A stretch of 64,000 bases of DNA. Source: Vallitalea pronyensis. Its GTDB lineage: Bacteria; Bacillota; Clostridia; Lachnospirales; Vallitaleaceae. The stretch lies in contig NZ_CP058649.1 of the NCBI RefSeq assembly GCF_018141445.1, positions 1 to 64,000 on the forward strand. The letters run 5' to 3'. The notes beneath the pieces are model-generated. The model worked only from the letters and a program-made list of their open reading frames with translations, searched no databases and was not told the origin of the DNA. The position numbers and the translations under genes were made by a program. Position 1 is the stretch's first letter; each line of letters begins with the position of its first letter. Positions 24,413-34,259 of the stretch are shown one piece after another.

Positions 24413-25807
24413 ATGAAAGGCTACTACGATATAATCAAAGAAAAACTGGATAACAATTTTGATATCATTTATCGAAAATTAAAAGCGGATAGTGGTTTCA
24501 TATACGTTATTTTTGTTGAACAACTCTGTAACGAACAACTTATTGACCAAACCATTATTAGCCCTGTTAACGATATGAAACAACCGATTAAACATCTAAA
24601 AAGTATTGTTCCAGCTCTATCGTCATTTTCATTGATTCATGTAGAATCCCTTGACAGTACCATTATAAAAATATTATCTGGTGATGTGGCCATTGTATCT
24701 GATTTTGATGATACCATTTATGTGGTTAAGTCTTTCACTGAAACCAAGCGGAAAGTTATGATACCACCTGTTGAGAATGTGACAAAAGGTCCAAGGGCTG
24801 GTTTTACTGAAACGGTAACGGATAATTTAGCTCTTATAAGAAAGTATATTGTCACACCTAACTTTAAAACTGAGAAATTAATATTAGGGGAGAGCTCCAA
24901 TACAACGGTTATCTTCATGTTTATCGACGGGATTGCTCCCCAAAAGCTCATTAAACATGTTAGGGATAAATTAAAGACAATAGAAGTTCCCTTTATCTTA
25001 GATAGCAATTATATAGGTGAACAATTTAAAAAAAATAAATCCTTATTCCCCACAGAAGGCTACTCGGAAAAACCTGATATTGTAGCAGCTAATCTTTTTC
25101 AAGGAAAAATAGCTGTCATGGTTCAAGGCTCACCTAGTGCCCTTATCTTACCTTATTTTTTTACGGAAGCTTTTCAAAACCCTGATGATTACTATCTGAA
25201 TCGATTTTATGCAAGCAGTACCCGTATTCTTCGTTATCTAGCTTTTTTTGTGGCTTTGAGCATGCCGGGCATATTCATTGCACTGACCACCCATCATTTT
25301 GCATTTATACCTCTCAGGTTTTTAATCCGATTGACGTCGTCAAGAGCAGGTATACCCTTACCAACCAGTTTGGAGCTGTCCCTTATGATTTTCTTCTTTC
25401 TGCTGGCAAGGGAAGCTGCCTTGCGACTACCACAAGCTATTGGTCCTTCACTGAGTATTGTTGCCGGCCTCGTACTTGGACAGACCACTGTAGAAGCTGG
25501 TGTTACTTCTCAGATTACTGTGGTTATTGCAGGTATATATGCCATTTGCACTTTTATTAATACTCGCTTTTATCCTGCTACCGTTTACTGGAGCTATGGT
25601 CTGCTATTTGCTTCCACCATTTTTGGTTTTCCCGGTTACTATTTTGGATTTATCGCTATTATATCCCATGTCACGAATTTAGAATCTGCTGGTTTCCCTT
25701 ATCTATACCCCTTTGCTACAAAAGCAGATTTTAACTTTAAGGACATCATTATTAGAGGGCAGTTAAAAGATATCTCAAAACCTCTATTTAAGGAGAATAA
25801 GTCATGA
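24413..25807 (+). CDS. gerAA: Spore germination protein, GerAA family
   Basis: The 464-residue protein has a soluble N-terminal part of about 275 residues with the family strings VIFMFIDGIAPQKLI and NLFQGKIAVMVQGSPSALILP, followed by membrane segments from about residue 285 including PGIFIALTTHHFAFIP and the conserved stretch REAALRLPQAIGPSLSIVAG. This is the usual GerAA layout and length. It assembles in the spore inner membrane with GerAB and GerAC and is thought to form the ion channel. AAGGAATG lies before the ATG. It overlaps gerAC by four bases (ATGA), so the two are translationally coupled. Confidence 0.93.
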   Translation: MKGYYDIIKEKLDNNFDIIYRKLKADSGFIYVIFVEQLCNEQLIDQTIISPVNDMKQPIKHLKSIVPALSSFSLIHVESLDSTIIKILSGDVAIVSDFDDTIYVVKSFTETKRKVMIPPVENVTKGPRAGFTETVTDNLALIRKYIVTPNFKTEKLILGESSNTTVIFMFIDGIAPQKLIKHVRDKLKTIEVPFILDSNYIGEQFKKNKSLFPTEGYSEKPDIVAANLFQGKIAVMVQGSPSALILPYFFTEAFQNPDDYYLNRFYASSTRILRYLAFFVALSMPGIFIALTTHHFAFIPLRFLIRLTSSRAGIPLPTSLELSLMIFFFLLAREAALRLPQAIGPSLSIVAGLVLGQTTVEAGVTSQITVVIAGIYAICTFINTRFYPATVYWSYGLLFASTIFGFPGYYFGFIAIISHVTNLESAGFPYLYPFATKADFNFKDIIIRGQLKDISKPLFKENKS

Positions 25808-26910
25808 AAAAAATTATTATATGTCTTTTGTTATTATCCCTAATACTGTCTGGCTGTTACAATTATCGCGATGTAGACACCCTTGAATTTGTTACTGCTT
25901 TTCTGATTGATGTGAATGAAGATAATATGATTGAGATTTATACACGAGCTAATAAAGGCGTCCGTTCTATGGACGTACAGGAGGAATCTCTTGAGATTAT
26001 TCGATTTAAAGAACAAGGTGAAACTACTTTTGAAGCTGTTCGTAACATGACATTATTTACAAGCTCTCGTTTAAATTTTTCTCAAATACGAGCCATTGTT
26101 ATTACAGAACGAGCTGCTAAATCAGGCATTGATTTTTTTATTGATTTTATTGAACGTGATCAAGAACTTAATATCAGGGCAAGGATATTTATTTACCGAG
26201 GTGATCCTGTTGAATTAGTGAACCTAGACATCAAACAAGAGGATTTTCTAGGCCTTTATCTTTGGGAAGTAATATCCAATACCAAGTATGTGTCAAAAGC
26301 TCTTGATTTGTCTCTTAACGACCTTCTCAATAGGAAATACAGCCCATCATCCACTTATTTACTACCTATTGTGCAAATCATCAACACCATTGGAACACCA
26401 CAATTAGCTATAAATGGAAGTAAGGTTTTCAATAAATGGAATGAAGTGGATGAAATGACAGAAGAAGAGGTGTTCTACTATAACTTCTTAAATAACAAAA
26501 TCAAAAGCAGTATCATTAATATTCCTAACCCTCAGTATCTGGATTATAAAATTGGTTTCGAGATCTTAAGCAGTAAGACCAAATCAAGTTGCAACTTTAA
26601 AGATAGTACCTTCTATGTGAATAAAAAAATTAATTTATCCGTGACCATAGGTGATGTACAAAGAAGTTTGAAAATTACAGATGAGGTGATTAAACTACTA
26701 GAACAACAGCTCAGTGAAGTCGTCACAGAAAACTGTATGCAGCTCTTCAATAAATATAAACGAAAAAATTTAGATATTATAAACGCTAAAAATCTCTGCT
26801 ATAAAAAGTACCCCCATGTGGACTATGAAAACATTATACCAAGAACCGTACTGAACTTAGAGGTCAAAACGGTGATACAAGGCTCATCCAATATCATTAA
26901 CTTTGAATAA
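25804..26910 (+). CDS. gerAC: Spore germination lipoprotein, GerAC family
   Basis: The 368-residue product has a lipoprotein signal peptide with lipobox LSGC, so Cys18 would be lipidated, followed by the family opening YNYRDVDTLEFVTAFLID. The middle contains TSSRLNFSQIRAIVITERAA, and the C-terminal domain ends with NLEVKTVIQGSSN, all typical of GerAC. It anchors at the spore inner membrane as part of the germinant receptor. The start overlaps the gerAA stop in an ATGA junction. A strong terminator follows at 26957-26987. Confidence 0.92.
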   Translation: MKKIIICLLLLSLILSGCYNYRDVDTLEFVTAFLIDVNEDNMIEIYTRANKGVRSMDVQEESLEIIRFKEQGETTFEAVRNMTLFTSSRLNFSQIRAIVITERAAKSGIDFFIDFIERDQELNIRARIFIYRGDPVELVNLDIKQEDFLGLYLWEVISNTKYVSKALDLSLNDLLNRKYSPSSTYLLPIVQIINTIGTPQLAINGSKVFNKWNEVDEMTEEEVFYYNFLNNKIKSSIINIPNPQYLDYKIGFEILSSKTKSSCNFKDSTFYVNKKINLSVTIGDVQRSLKITDEVIKLLEQQLSEVVTENCMQLFNKYKRKNLDIINAKNLCYKKYPHVDYENIIPRTVLNLEVKTVIQGSSNIINFE

Positions 26911-26956
26911 AGCGTACCGTGATATGCCTTGATGAGATGTTATTTTTTATCCACGA

Positions 26957-26987
26957 AAAAGACAGCCTACCGATCGGCTGTCTTTTC
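26957..26987 (+). terminator. Terminator of gerAA-gerAC
   Basis: AAAAGACAGCC pairs with GGCTGTCTTTT around an 8-base loop, so the T-run lies on both strands in their own directions. It starts about 47 bases after the gerAC stop. Confidence 0.85.
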
Positions 26988-27232
26988 ATTTAAGGAGAAG
27001 GTATTTGTTCTTATGGGGTGTAGCAAAAACTTTATTTTATATATTGTATTGGGGGGTTTTACAAGAATAATTATAGCATCGTTTTCAAAATAAGTGTGCA
27101 TAAACATCCATTAATTTACTGACTTTTATTAGCACTATTATACAACGTATTTTATACCTTGAAGAAGAGCGCCTTAATAATCAACAAAACCTTTTTAAAA
27201 ATCATGCTTGTTTTTGCACAGCACCAATTTTT
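26988..27232. other. Intergenic stretch between convergent genes
   Basis: No gene is seen in these 245 bases between gerAC and the asparaginase gene. It is AT-rich, and the small plus frame over its right end is a shadow of the asparaginase gene. Confidence 0.4.
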
Positions 27233-28225
27233 TCAAATTTTTCGATACAAATCTTCTTCAAATATCTGTCTTACTTCTTCAATATTTTGGGTCATCCCAA
27301 GAACCAGCATTAACTTGATACGCGCTTTTTGTCCGGATAAGTTATCCCCTAGAATAACGCCCATTTCTCGCAGCTTTCTCCCGCCGCCTTCATAACCATA
27401 AGAATCCAGTACCCGTCCTTTTGCACAACGTGATACAATAACCACAGGAATGTTGCATGCAATAGCCCTCTCTATACCTTCTACCATAGCCGGTGGTACA
27501 TTTCCTCTACCTAATGCTTCAATAATGATACCTTTGTAACCCTCATCCACCAGATAATGTATGAATTCTGAACCAAGCCCTGCTACGGCTTTTATAAGAG
27601 CAACTTTCTTCTCTATACCAACAGCTTCTATGACACTATGACTTTTCCGGTTACGGTAATAGATGACCTGATCCGAGTCCACAATGCCAAGAGGCCCAAA
27701 ATCCATGCTTTGGAAGGTATCCAAGCTTAATGTATGGGTTTTCGTCACTTCATCCGCTGCATTGACTTGGTTATTCATGACCACCAATACACCTTTGTCT
27801 ATGGATTCTTCTGAACAGACTGTACAGATGGATGCGGACAGATTAGCCGGACCATCATAACCAAGCTCTGAACCGTTTCGCATGGCACCTGTTAAGACAA
27901 CAGGCTTTCTTGATTTAACCAGCATGTCTAACAAATAGGCAGTCTCTTCTAAAGTGTCTGTACCATGGGTAATCACAACACCTGCTATATCTTCTCGCTG
28001 TAAAAGCTTGTTGACTTCTCCTGCCAAATTAAACATCATATCAGGACCAATATGTGGCCCTGGATAAGAACCATAATGCATCACTTCAATTTCTGCCATT
28101 TTTTCAATACCTGATACTTTGGATATAATCTCTTCATCCGTAAGGGCAGGTATGGCTGCCTTAAGCCGCTCATCCACTTTCATGGAAATGGTTCCTCCCG
28201 TAAAGATTAAAACCACTTTTTTCAT
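27233..28225 (-). CDS. ansA: L-asparaginase, type I
   Basis: The 330-residue enzyme hydrolyses asparagine to aspartate and ammonia. The first active-site motif is FTGGTISM with catalytic Thr at about residue 12. The second is VVITHGTDTLEETA (Thr-Asp pair near 85-90), with KPVVLTGAMRNGSELGYDGP following. A C-terminal GLGSEFIHYLVDEGYKGIIIEALGRGNVPP completes the family pattern. There is no signal peptide, so it is a cytosolic, type I-like enzyme. A GGATGGGGG stretch lies before the ATG. It is transcribed alone. Confidence 0.93.
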   Translation of the reverse strand: MKKVVLIFTGGTISMKVDERLKAAIPALTDEEIISKVSGIEKMAEIEVMHYGSYPGPHIGPDMMFNLAGEVNKLLQREDIAGVVITHGTDTLEETAYLLDMLVKSRKPVVLTGAMRNGSELGYDGPANLSASICTVCSEESIDKGVLVVMNNQVNAADEVTKTHTLSLDTFQSMDFGPLGIVDSDQVIYYRNRKSHSVIEAVGIEKKVALIKAVAGLGSEFIHYLVDEGYKGIIIEALGRGNVPPAMVEGIERAIACNIPVVIVSRCAKGRVLDSYGYEGGGRKLREMGVILGDNLSGQKARIKLMLVLGMTQNIEEVRQIFEEDLYRKI

Positions 28226-28380
28226 GTTACCCCCATCCTTTCTTATGCTCTTTCAACATTCCCTACTAGGTATATTCCATATGTTTAACAGCATTTATTA
28301 TCTATGGATTAACCCACAACATGTCCTATCCATAACATTCTGGTTAACCCTTATATGCCTAAGGAGATTATAACATGCAC

Positions 28381-30750
28381 CTACACCTTTTTGCATCCTT
28401 TATTCCAAAATAAATCCACCCTATTTCGTAACGATGTACTGGAAGATATATACTTGGCATGACACCACTCTGGGGGAAATAGATTCCGGTAATGCTGATA
28501 GTTAAAACGCTCATCAATAAGGATGACCACACCTATATCTTCGCCTGTTCGAATGACCCTTCCAGCTGCTTGCATGACTTTATTCATACCCGGGTACATG
28601 TAGGCATATTGAAAACCGTTGCCTGACCGGTTATCAAAATGCGCCTTAATAAGGTCCCGCTCAAGGCAGATGGAGGGCAAGCCTACCCCTACAATAATAG
28701 CACCACTTAATTTCTCTCCTTTTAGATCGATGCCTTCACCAAACATACCTCCCAATACAGCAAATGCCACTAACGTATGTTCCCGCTCTTCATGAAATGC
28801 TTGTAAAAAATCTTCTTTCTCCTTCTCGCTTAAACCCCGTTCTTGACACATCACCGTGGTGGACTGGTCTTCCATACCTGCAATAAACCGTTCAGACACA
28901 TCTTCCATGTATTGATAAGAAGGAAAAAACACCATGTAATTACCCTTTTTCCCACCTACAGTATAACGAATGGTGTCAACAACTTGATCATAGGTACGCT
29001 CTCGATCTTTGTATTTGGTGGAAACGGTGTTATTGACCAATAAACAGAGATTATCCGATTCAAAGGGTGATTCCAACGTCAACCCATAATTCTTCTCGTG
29101 ACCACCAAGTATCTTTACAAAATAATCCATGGGTGTTAGGGTAGCTGAAAACAAGACAGCGGCCTTTGCATTATCCATATATGTTTTTAAGTTAAATGAA
29201 GGATCAAGACAGTAGATTTTCATCCTCACTTCATCCCTTAACTTCTCATAATACGTCACGTAGCGGTCATCATACAGCTCAATTTTTTTCACAAAATCAT
29301 AGGTGTCAAAATAGAATTCCAATAATGCATCCATGTGCTCCCAGTCGTTCAGTTGAGGAAATATCTTCTCCGTTCGAAAAAGAACACCTCGTAAAAGATC
29401 CACTAAGTCCTCGGAATAATAGTCATCCACTACATAACCTCTATCATCACAGGCATGGCGTTTCTCTATCATAAACTGATTGATTTTATTTAGATAACCA
29501 TGAAGTATGTTATCTTTGCCTTTTACCTTCTTTTTAAGCTCAAGTATCGCTTTTTTTGACATGACTGCTGAATACATGCTTCTAGCTCTGTCTACCAGAT
29601 TATGGGCTTCATCAATAAGGAAAATATAACGCCCATTCCCCTCTACAAAAAACCGTTTTAAGACAGCACTAGGATCAAAAGCATAATTATAATCACAGAT
29701 AATACAATCACAAAAAAGAGAGACATCCAAGGTCAATTCATAAGGGCATACCTGATAACGTGTTGCATACTCAAGAATCACGTCTCGACTATAATGATGG
29801 GTGGCTGCCATCATAGCCGATAAGGCATCATTAATGCGGTCAAAATGGCCTTTTGCATAAGGACAAAAATCACCATCACATTTCTTTTCATGATGCAGGC
29901 ACACTTTATCTTTTGCTGTGATCATCACACGTTTCATTATCAACCCATGATCTTCTAAAAGGTTTAGCGCCTTCTCCGCCACATCTCGCCCTATTGTTTT
30001 AGCTGTCAGGTAGAAAATCTTACCTGGTTGTTCAGCTAGAGATTTAATAGCAGGAAATAATGTCCCCATGGTTTTACCAATACCTGTAGGTGCTCTTGCG
30101 TACAATTTTTCACCTTCTATAATCACTTTATAAACACTTGTTACCAGCTTCCGTTGTCCTCTTCGGTACCCTGTAAAAGGGAATTGTAAGCTTTTGATAC
30201 TCTTGTCTTTCAGGGCATTGTACTGAGCAATCTGTTTAGCAAAAGTAATATAGAGCCTTATGGTATCCAGATAAAATGCTTCTAATGCTTGTTTCGTATA
30301 GGTCTTCTGAAACTGTTTGATGGCATAGCTGCCAAGCTCAACATAAGTTAGCTGAACCACCAATGTGTCTAGAGCATGTTCCTTGGCATACATGTAAGCA
30401 TACATCTTGCCTTGTGCCCAGTGAAGCTGATTGTAATCCTCATCAATGGTGCTTAGATCACGCACCACGGATTTTATTTCATCAATAATGGGTAATTGTT
30501 CATCTTCAATAATGCCGTCGATACGCCCGCTAAGCTCTAATGTGATATCTTCCATGGTGATATGATCACCAATAGGTACCTCGGCTTGGTACTTATCGTA
30601 CTGTTTTGCAAATCGCTTCTGTATCTTCTGGTGTGCTTTGATACCATCCACAGCTCGGCTGGAACTAAGAAATACCGATTTAATATCACCGGATCTTAGG
30701 ACAAATTCAATAAGCTCTCTAACGGATATTCGTATTTCATTGGTAGCCAT
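28381..30750 (-). CDS. DinG/XPD-type iron-sulfur helicase with N-terminal PD-(D/E)XK nuclease-like domain
   Basis: The 789-residue protein carries an N-terminal domain of about 180 residues with the PD-(D/E)XK pattern: GRIDGI (Asp at about 78), IDEIKS (Glu91 and Lys93) and a Q...Y helix (HWAQGKMYAYMYA). A superfamily 2 helicase follows, with Walker A APTGIGKTMG (about 220-229), a DEAH box (LIDEAHNL), and four Cys for a 4Fe-4S cluster (VCLHHEKKC, DGDFCP, QVCPYEL). Motif VI is QAAGRVIRT. This is the Rad3/DinG family, which unwinds DNA 5'-3'. I chose the ATG at 30750 with AGAGGT upstream; TTG at 30768 is the frame's outer limit. It probably acts in DNA repair. It stands alone. Confidence 0.9.
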   Translation of the reverse strand: MATNEIRISVRELIEFVLRSGDIKSVFLSSSRAVDGIKAHQKIQKRFAKQYDKYQAEVPIGDHITMEDITLELSGRIDGIIEDEQLPIIDEIKSVVRDLSTIDEDYNQLHWAQGKMYAYMYAKEHALDTLVVQLTYVELGSYAIKQFQKTYTKQALEAFYLDTIRLYITFAKQIAQYNALKDKSIKSLQFPFTGYRRGQRKLVTSVYKVIIEGEKLYARAPTGIGKTMGTLFPAIKSLAEQPGKIFYLTAKTIGRDVAEKALNLLEDHGLIMKRVMITAKDKVCLHHEKKCDGDFCPYAKGHFDRINDALSAMMAATHHYSRDVILEYATRYQVCPYELTLDVSLFCDCIICDYNYAFDPSAVLKRFFVEGNGRYIFLIDEAHNLVDRARSMYSAVMSKKAILELKKKVKGKDNILHGYLNKINQFMIEKRHACDDRGYVVDDYYSEDLVDLLRGVLFRTEKIFPQLNDWEHMDALLEFYFDTYDFVKKIELYDDRYVTYYEKLRDEVRMKIYCLDPSFNLKTYMDNAKAAVLFSATLTPMDYFVKILGGHEKNYGLTLESPFESDNLCLLVNNTVSTKYKDRERTYDQVVDTIRYTVGGKKGNYMVFFPSYQYMEDVSERFIAGMEDQSTTVMCQERGLSEKEKEDFLQAFHEEREHTLVAFAVLGGMFGEGIDLKGEKLSGAIIVGVGLPSICLERDLIKAHFDNRSGNGFQYAYMYPGMNKVMQAAGRVIRTGEDIGVVILIDERFNYQHYRNLFPPEWCHAKYISSSTSLRNRVDLFWNKGCKKV

Positions 30751-30889
30751 ATTATACCTCTTCCTCAAACATTTGTTCGCACACTTATTATAGCAATGTT
30801 TGAATTAGTTGTATACCCATTATGAAGAAGTTCTTACCTGATGGACTCACATGAAGTTCATATGGATTGAGGAAAGTGGTAATCGGAAC

Positions 30890-30914
30890 AAAAAAAAGCC
30901 CCATTAAATGGGAC
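30890..30914 (-). terminator. Terminator of the alcohol dehydrogenase gene
   Basis: CCCATT pairs with AATGGG immediately after the stop codon, followed on the minus strand by eight T residues. Confidence 0.8.
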
Positions 30915-32062
30915 TATAGAGCCTTTCTAAAAATCTCCATAATGTCTTCATGTGTTGCTTGTTTAGGATTGGTTAATCCACAAGCATCTTTTAAGGCATT
31001 CATCGTTAATGTAGGAAGGTCTTCTTCCTTGGCACCTAGTTCACGAAGTCCTGATGGTATATTAATGGCTTTTGATAAGGTTTCAATAGCTTCTAGAGCC
31101 TTATTAGCACCTTCTTCTGGAGATAGTCCTTCTATTTTCACACCCATGGCTTCTGCTACATCTCTCAGACGCTCTGGTACAACCTGTGCATTATACCGTT
31201 GTACATGTGGTAATAAGATCGCATTACACACCCCATGAGGCAAGTCATAAAAACCACCTAATTGATGCGCCATGGCGTGTACGTATCCAAGACTGGCATT
31301 ATTAAATGCCATACCTGCTAAAAATTCAGCATAGGCCATGTTGGTTCTAGCTTCTTCATGATGACCATCTGCTACAGCTTTTTTTAAGTTATTGGCAATT
31401 AATGTAATAGCTTTTAAGGCACATGCATCTGTAATGGGAGTAGCAGCAGTAGATACATAAGCTTCAACTGCATGGGTCAAGGCATCCATACCTGTTGCCG
31501 CTGTAAGTGATTTGGGCATATCCATCATCAGTGCTGGATCATTAACAGCTAGAAGTGGTGTGACATGTTTATCCACAATAGCCATCTTAACATGTCTCTC
31601 TTCATCTGTAATGATACAGAATATGGTCATCTCACTTGCTGTACCTGCTGTGGTATTGACAGCAATTAATGGTATTTGTGGTTTTTTTGATTTATGCATG
31701 CCTTCATAATCCTTGATATTCCCACCATTAGCAGCTACAAGAGCAATACCTTTAGCACAATCATGTGGTGAGCCACCACCAAAAGAAATGACGAAATCGC
31801 AATTTTCAGCTTTTAATAGGTCTACACCGTCATGTACGTTTGTTACGGTTGGGTTTGGCTTCGTTTCATTAAAGATAGCATAAGGAACATGATTCGTGTC
31901 CAGGACATCTGTTAATTTCTTAACAATTCCAATGTCATCTAATACCTTATCTGTTACAATAAGTGCTTTCTTAAATCCATAACCCTTAATCATTTCCCCT
32001 GCATCAACAAGTGCATGCTTATCCATCACATTAATTGACGGCATATAAAATGTATGACTCAT
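30914..32062 (-). CDS. Iron-containing alcohol dehydrogenase
   Basis: The 382-residue enzyme belongs to the Fe-ADH (group III) family. The nucleotide-binding part has [17 protein letters not shown], and the metal site has the family patterns [29 protein letters not shown] and the upstream AVNDPALM. It oxidises or reduces short alcohols and aldehydes with NAD(H); the exact substrate (ethanol, butanol, propanediol) cannot be told. I chose ATG at 32062 with AGAGGTTGG upstream, since the frame to 32116 has no ribosome binding site. It is divergent from an AraC-type regulator that probably controls it. Confidence 0.92.
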   Translation of the reverse strand: MSHTFYMPSINVMDKHALVDAGEMIKGYGFKKALIVTDKVLDDIGIVKKLTDVLDTNHVPYAIFNETKPNPTVTNVHDGVDLLKAENCDFVISFGGGSPHDCAKGIALVAANGGNIKDYEGMHKSKKPQIPLIAVNTTAGTASEMTIFCIITDEERHVKMAIVDKHVTPLLAVNDPALMMDMPKSLTAATGMDALTHAVEAYVSTAATPITDACALKAITLIANNLKKAVADGHHEEARTNMAYAEFLAGMAFNNASLGYVHAMAHQLGGFYDLPHGVCNAILLPHVQRYNAQVVPERLRDVAEAMGVKIEGLSPEEGANKALEAIETLSKAINIPSGLRELGAKEEDLPTLTMNALKDACGLTNPKQATHEDIMEIFRKAL

Positions 32063-32263
32063 ATTATCCAACCTCTCATAAGTTTTTTTACCATTGTCTT
32101 GTATTGCATGAATCAATTAATTATAATATTAATAATAGCTTTTTTAGTTGGACAAAATCTACCGATAATTTTTAAAAAATACCTATTTTTTTGATTAACT
32201 TCTGTACATGCAATATGGCATCTTGGAATCAAAGAAATGAATAAAAGGGAATGAGGTGTCCAT

Positions 32264-33118
32264 ATGTATTTTAATCAGGAATGGGAAAATTTTCACGGTT
32301 TAGAGACAGATTATGTAAAGCTCTACTATTACGACTTTCAACCGGGTTACTCCGATACGTATCATTCTTATGCATATCACCGCATATGTACCATTATTGA
32401 TGGCCAAAAGCATGTATGTGTTGGTGATGAGCAAGATTTCATCTATACCAAGGATGAGTATGTGCTATTGTCTCCTCATTCTAAGGTGCATATGACCATG
32501 CCTGTTACTACACAGGCACTGGTATTAGAGCTTAGCGATGACCTCATCAAAGATGTGACCAATAAGATATCCTCTACCTTGGATAGGGATGTAACTCTTA
32601 ATGATTACAATTACCTTCGAGGTAGGATGTCTCGCCTGATATACAATAGCCTTCATACCATTAATGAAATGCGTCTCATAAGTCAAGATGAAAAGGAACA
32701 ACATTTTTTCATCGATCTAGCTGTACAGAAATTGACCTATGGGTTATTAAAAGAGAAAGAATCCAGAGAATTCTTGACAAGAAACACCCATCATCCCATG
32801 AAACAGGCTCTTGACCTTATTAAACATAACTATAACAAAGGCATCACTGTATCCGAGATTGCTTATCATTTATATATGTCTGTACCTAATTTCAGTCATC
32901 AATTTAAACGATATTTTGGTGTGACCCCTAAACATTACCTTATGCGTTACAAAATAGAAAAATCCAAAACCTTACTTTATGAAAACACGGTTAGTGAAGT
33001 CGCTTATCTATTAGGGTATAGCAATGTATCTGCCTTTATTGACGTATTTAAAAAAATAAGTGGTATGACACCAAAGAAATACCAGCTTCTAAAGCGTGGA
33101 ATTCATAAACCTATATAA
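32264..33118 (+). CDS. AraC-family transcriptional regulator
   Basis: The 284-residue protein has an N-terminal cupin-like sensor domain (about 20-150) and two C-terminal helix-turn-helix motifs typical of AraC: MKQALDLIKHNYNKGITVSE with YMSVPNFSHQFKRYFGVTPK, then the second motif ending DVFKKISGMTPKKYQ. It has no signal peptide. GAGGTG precedes the ATG. It is divergent from the iron alcohol dehydrogenase, which it probably regulates; the shared region of about 200 bases would hold its operator, but no clear repeat stands out. The effector is unknown. Confidence 0.88.
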   Translation: MYFNQEWENFHGLETDYVKLYYYDFQPGYSDTYHSYAYHRICTIIDGQKHVCVGDEQDFIYTKDEYVLLSPHSKVHMTMPVTTQALVLELSDDLIKDVTNKISSTLDRDVTLNDYNYLRGRMSRLIYNSLHTINEMRLISQDEKEQHFFIDLAVQKLTYGLLKEKESREFLTRNTHHPMKQALDLIKHNYNKGITVSEIAYHLYMSVPNFSHQFKRYFGVTPKHYLMRYKIEKSKTLLYENTVSEVAYLLGYSNVSAFIDVFKKISGMTPKKYQLLKRGIHKPI

Positions 33119-33199
33119 CTTTAAAAGAAATACCTCATTACATTCACTATTCTAAGACTGAAATATTCCATATGGGATAAATAATAAGAGAGGTGACCT

Positions 33200-33640
33200 A
33201 TGCGTATATTAGTGGACGGAGATGCTTGCCCCGTAAAAGAGATTATTATCAGAGTTGCTAAAGCTTATGGCATACCTGTGGATATGTATATTGATTCTTC
33301 CCATTACTTTCAGGATGACTATTGTCGGACCATTATCATTGGTAAAGGAAAAGATGCTGTGGATTTTGCGTTGATTAGCAGGGCTGCAAGAGGTGATCTC
33401 ATTATCACCGGTGATTATGGTGTAGCCACCATGGCACTCAGTAAAGGTGCTTATTGTATTCACCCCAATGGCTTTATCTATTCTAATGACAACATGGACC
33501 GCTTACTAATGGAAAGACATTTGTCTGCTAAAGCAAGAAAAGCGAAGAAATCTTATACGAAGATGAAAAAAAGAAGTGTGGAGCAGGATCGACTATTTGA
33601 ACAAAAATTAATAGGGTTACTAGAAAACCATAAAAATTAA
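33200..33640 (+). CDS. yaiI: YaiI/YqxD-family protein (DUF188)
   Basis: The 146-residue protein has the conserved opening ILVDGDACPVKEII and the pattern DLIITGDYGVATMALSKGA, with HPNGFIY and NMDRLLMERHL following. This is the YaiI/YqxD/DUF188 family, a PIN-like fold in which Asp residues could bind metal; the function is not established. The C-terminus is Lys-rich. It is likely cytosolic. AGAGGTGACC lies before the ATG. It follows the AraC gene by about 80 bp in the same direction but need not be co-transcribed. Confidence 0.9.
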   Translation: MRILVDGDACPVKEIIIRVAKAYGIPVDMYIDSSHYFQDDYCRTIIIGKGKDAVDFALISRAARGDLIITGDYGVATMALSKGAYCIHPNGFIYSNDNMDRLLMERHLSAKARKAKKSYTKMKKRSVEQDRLFEQKLIGLLENHKN

Positions 33641-33790
33641 ACGTCTATCACTTAAAGCGTAGTATTGTTTAATAAAATAATCTACACCTCGTTCCTCAAG
33701 CGGATTTGTCTGTTAGAAAACACTCATAAATGCATACACAAGGTATGATGAAAATACCGAGTGGAAATAGAAAAGAGACGCTTAAGCTAA

Positions 33791-33828
33791 AAAATCTCCT
33801 TGACTATACGTAGAGTCAAGGAGATTTT
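33791..33828. repeat. Hairpin repeat, copy 1
   Basis: Arms of 15 bases (AAAATCTCCTTGACT and its complement) enclose an 8-base loop. A near-identical copy lies at 34601-34637. The two flank the small gene at 33912. Confidence 0.9.
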
Positions 33829-33848
33829 AGACTGTCGAAAAGTCTAAA
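33826..33848. repeat. Second hairpin, overlapping the first
   Basis: TTTAGACT pairs with AGTCTAAA around a 7-base loop. It shares its first three bases with the end of the previous hairpin and its last three with the next hairpin. Confidence 0.7.
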
Positions 33849-33871
33849 AAGACACCCTAGGGTGTCTTTTT
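33846..33871 (-). terminator. Perfect 26-bp palindromic terminator
   Basis: AAAAAGACACCCT and its complement form a 13-bp arm palindrome with T-runs in both directions. It lies about 40 bases past the stop of the minus-strand gene at 33912. Confidence 0.8.
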
Positions 33872-33911
33872 TAGTTAATCAATTAATAATTACTTCTTAA
33901 AAATACAAATA

Positions 33912-34259
33912 TTAACCCCTATATTTAATTACCATTGTAAATGTATTCTTTGCCCAAATCACCCAGCCATTTGGTACTGGACTTTCGATGCTGACAGTCA
34001 ATGTATCACCATAAGAGGCACCAATAACACATTTAATTACCATGGAAAATGTATTCTTTGACCAAATCACCCAACCATATGGTACTGGACTGTCCACGTC
34101 GACAATCTTCGTATCACCATATGATGGACCTGATTTTGTAAGTTCTGATTCCAATTCATGATGTGACATGTTAAAACTACTCTGTGCTTGTGCAGTATTG
34201 TTAAATGTAAGTACCATTAAAAGCAAACATGTAATGATTAGTGTTGTTTTTTTAATCAT
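33912..34259 (-). CDS. Small secreted protein with an internal duplication
   Basis: The 115-residue product has a Sec signal peptide (IKKTTLIITCLLLMVLTF, cleavage near TAQAQ at about residue 25). The mature part contains two tandem repeats of about 35 residues. Both contain SYGDT, a DSPVP or ESPVP string, GWVIW(S/A)KNTF and MVIK. The pattern resembles a small beta-rich domain repeated twice. No family is recognised. AAGGAG lies 7 bases before the ATG. The gene is bounded by near-identical hairpins at 33791 and 34601. Confidence 0.75.
   Translation of the reverse strand: MIKKTTLIITCLLLMVLTFNNTAQAQSSFNMSHHELESELTKSGPSYGDTKIVDVDSPVPYGWVIWSKNTFSMVIKCVIGASYGDTLTVSIESPVPNGWVIWAKNTFTMVIKYRG

Noticed and set aside
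33791..33871. CRISPR-like repeat array
   Set aside because: The repeats are three different hairpins without regular spacers; no cas genes are present. No CRISPR array was seen anywhere in the window.
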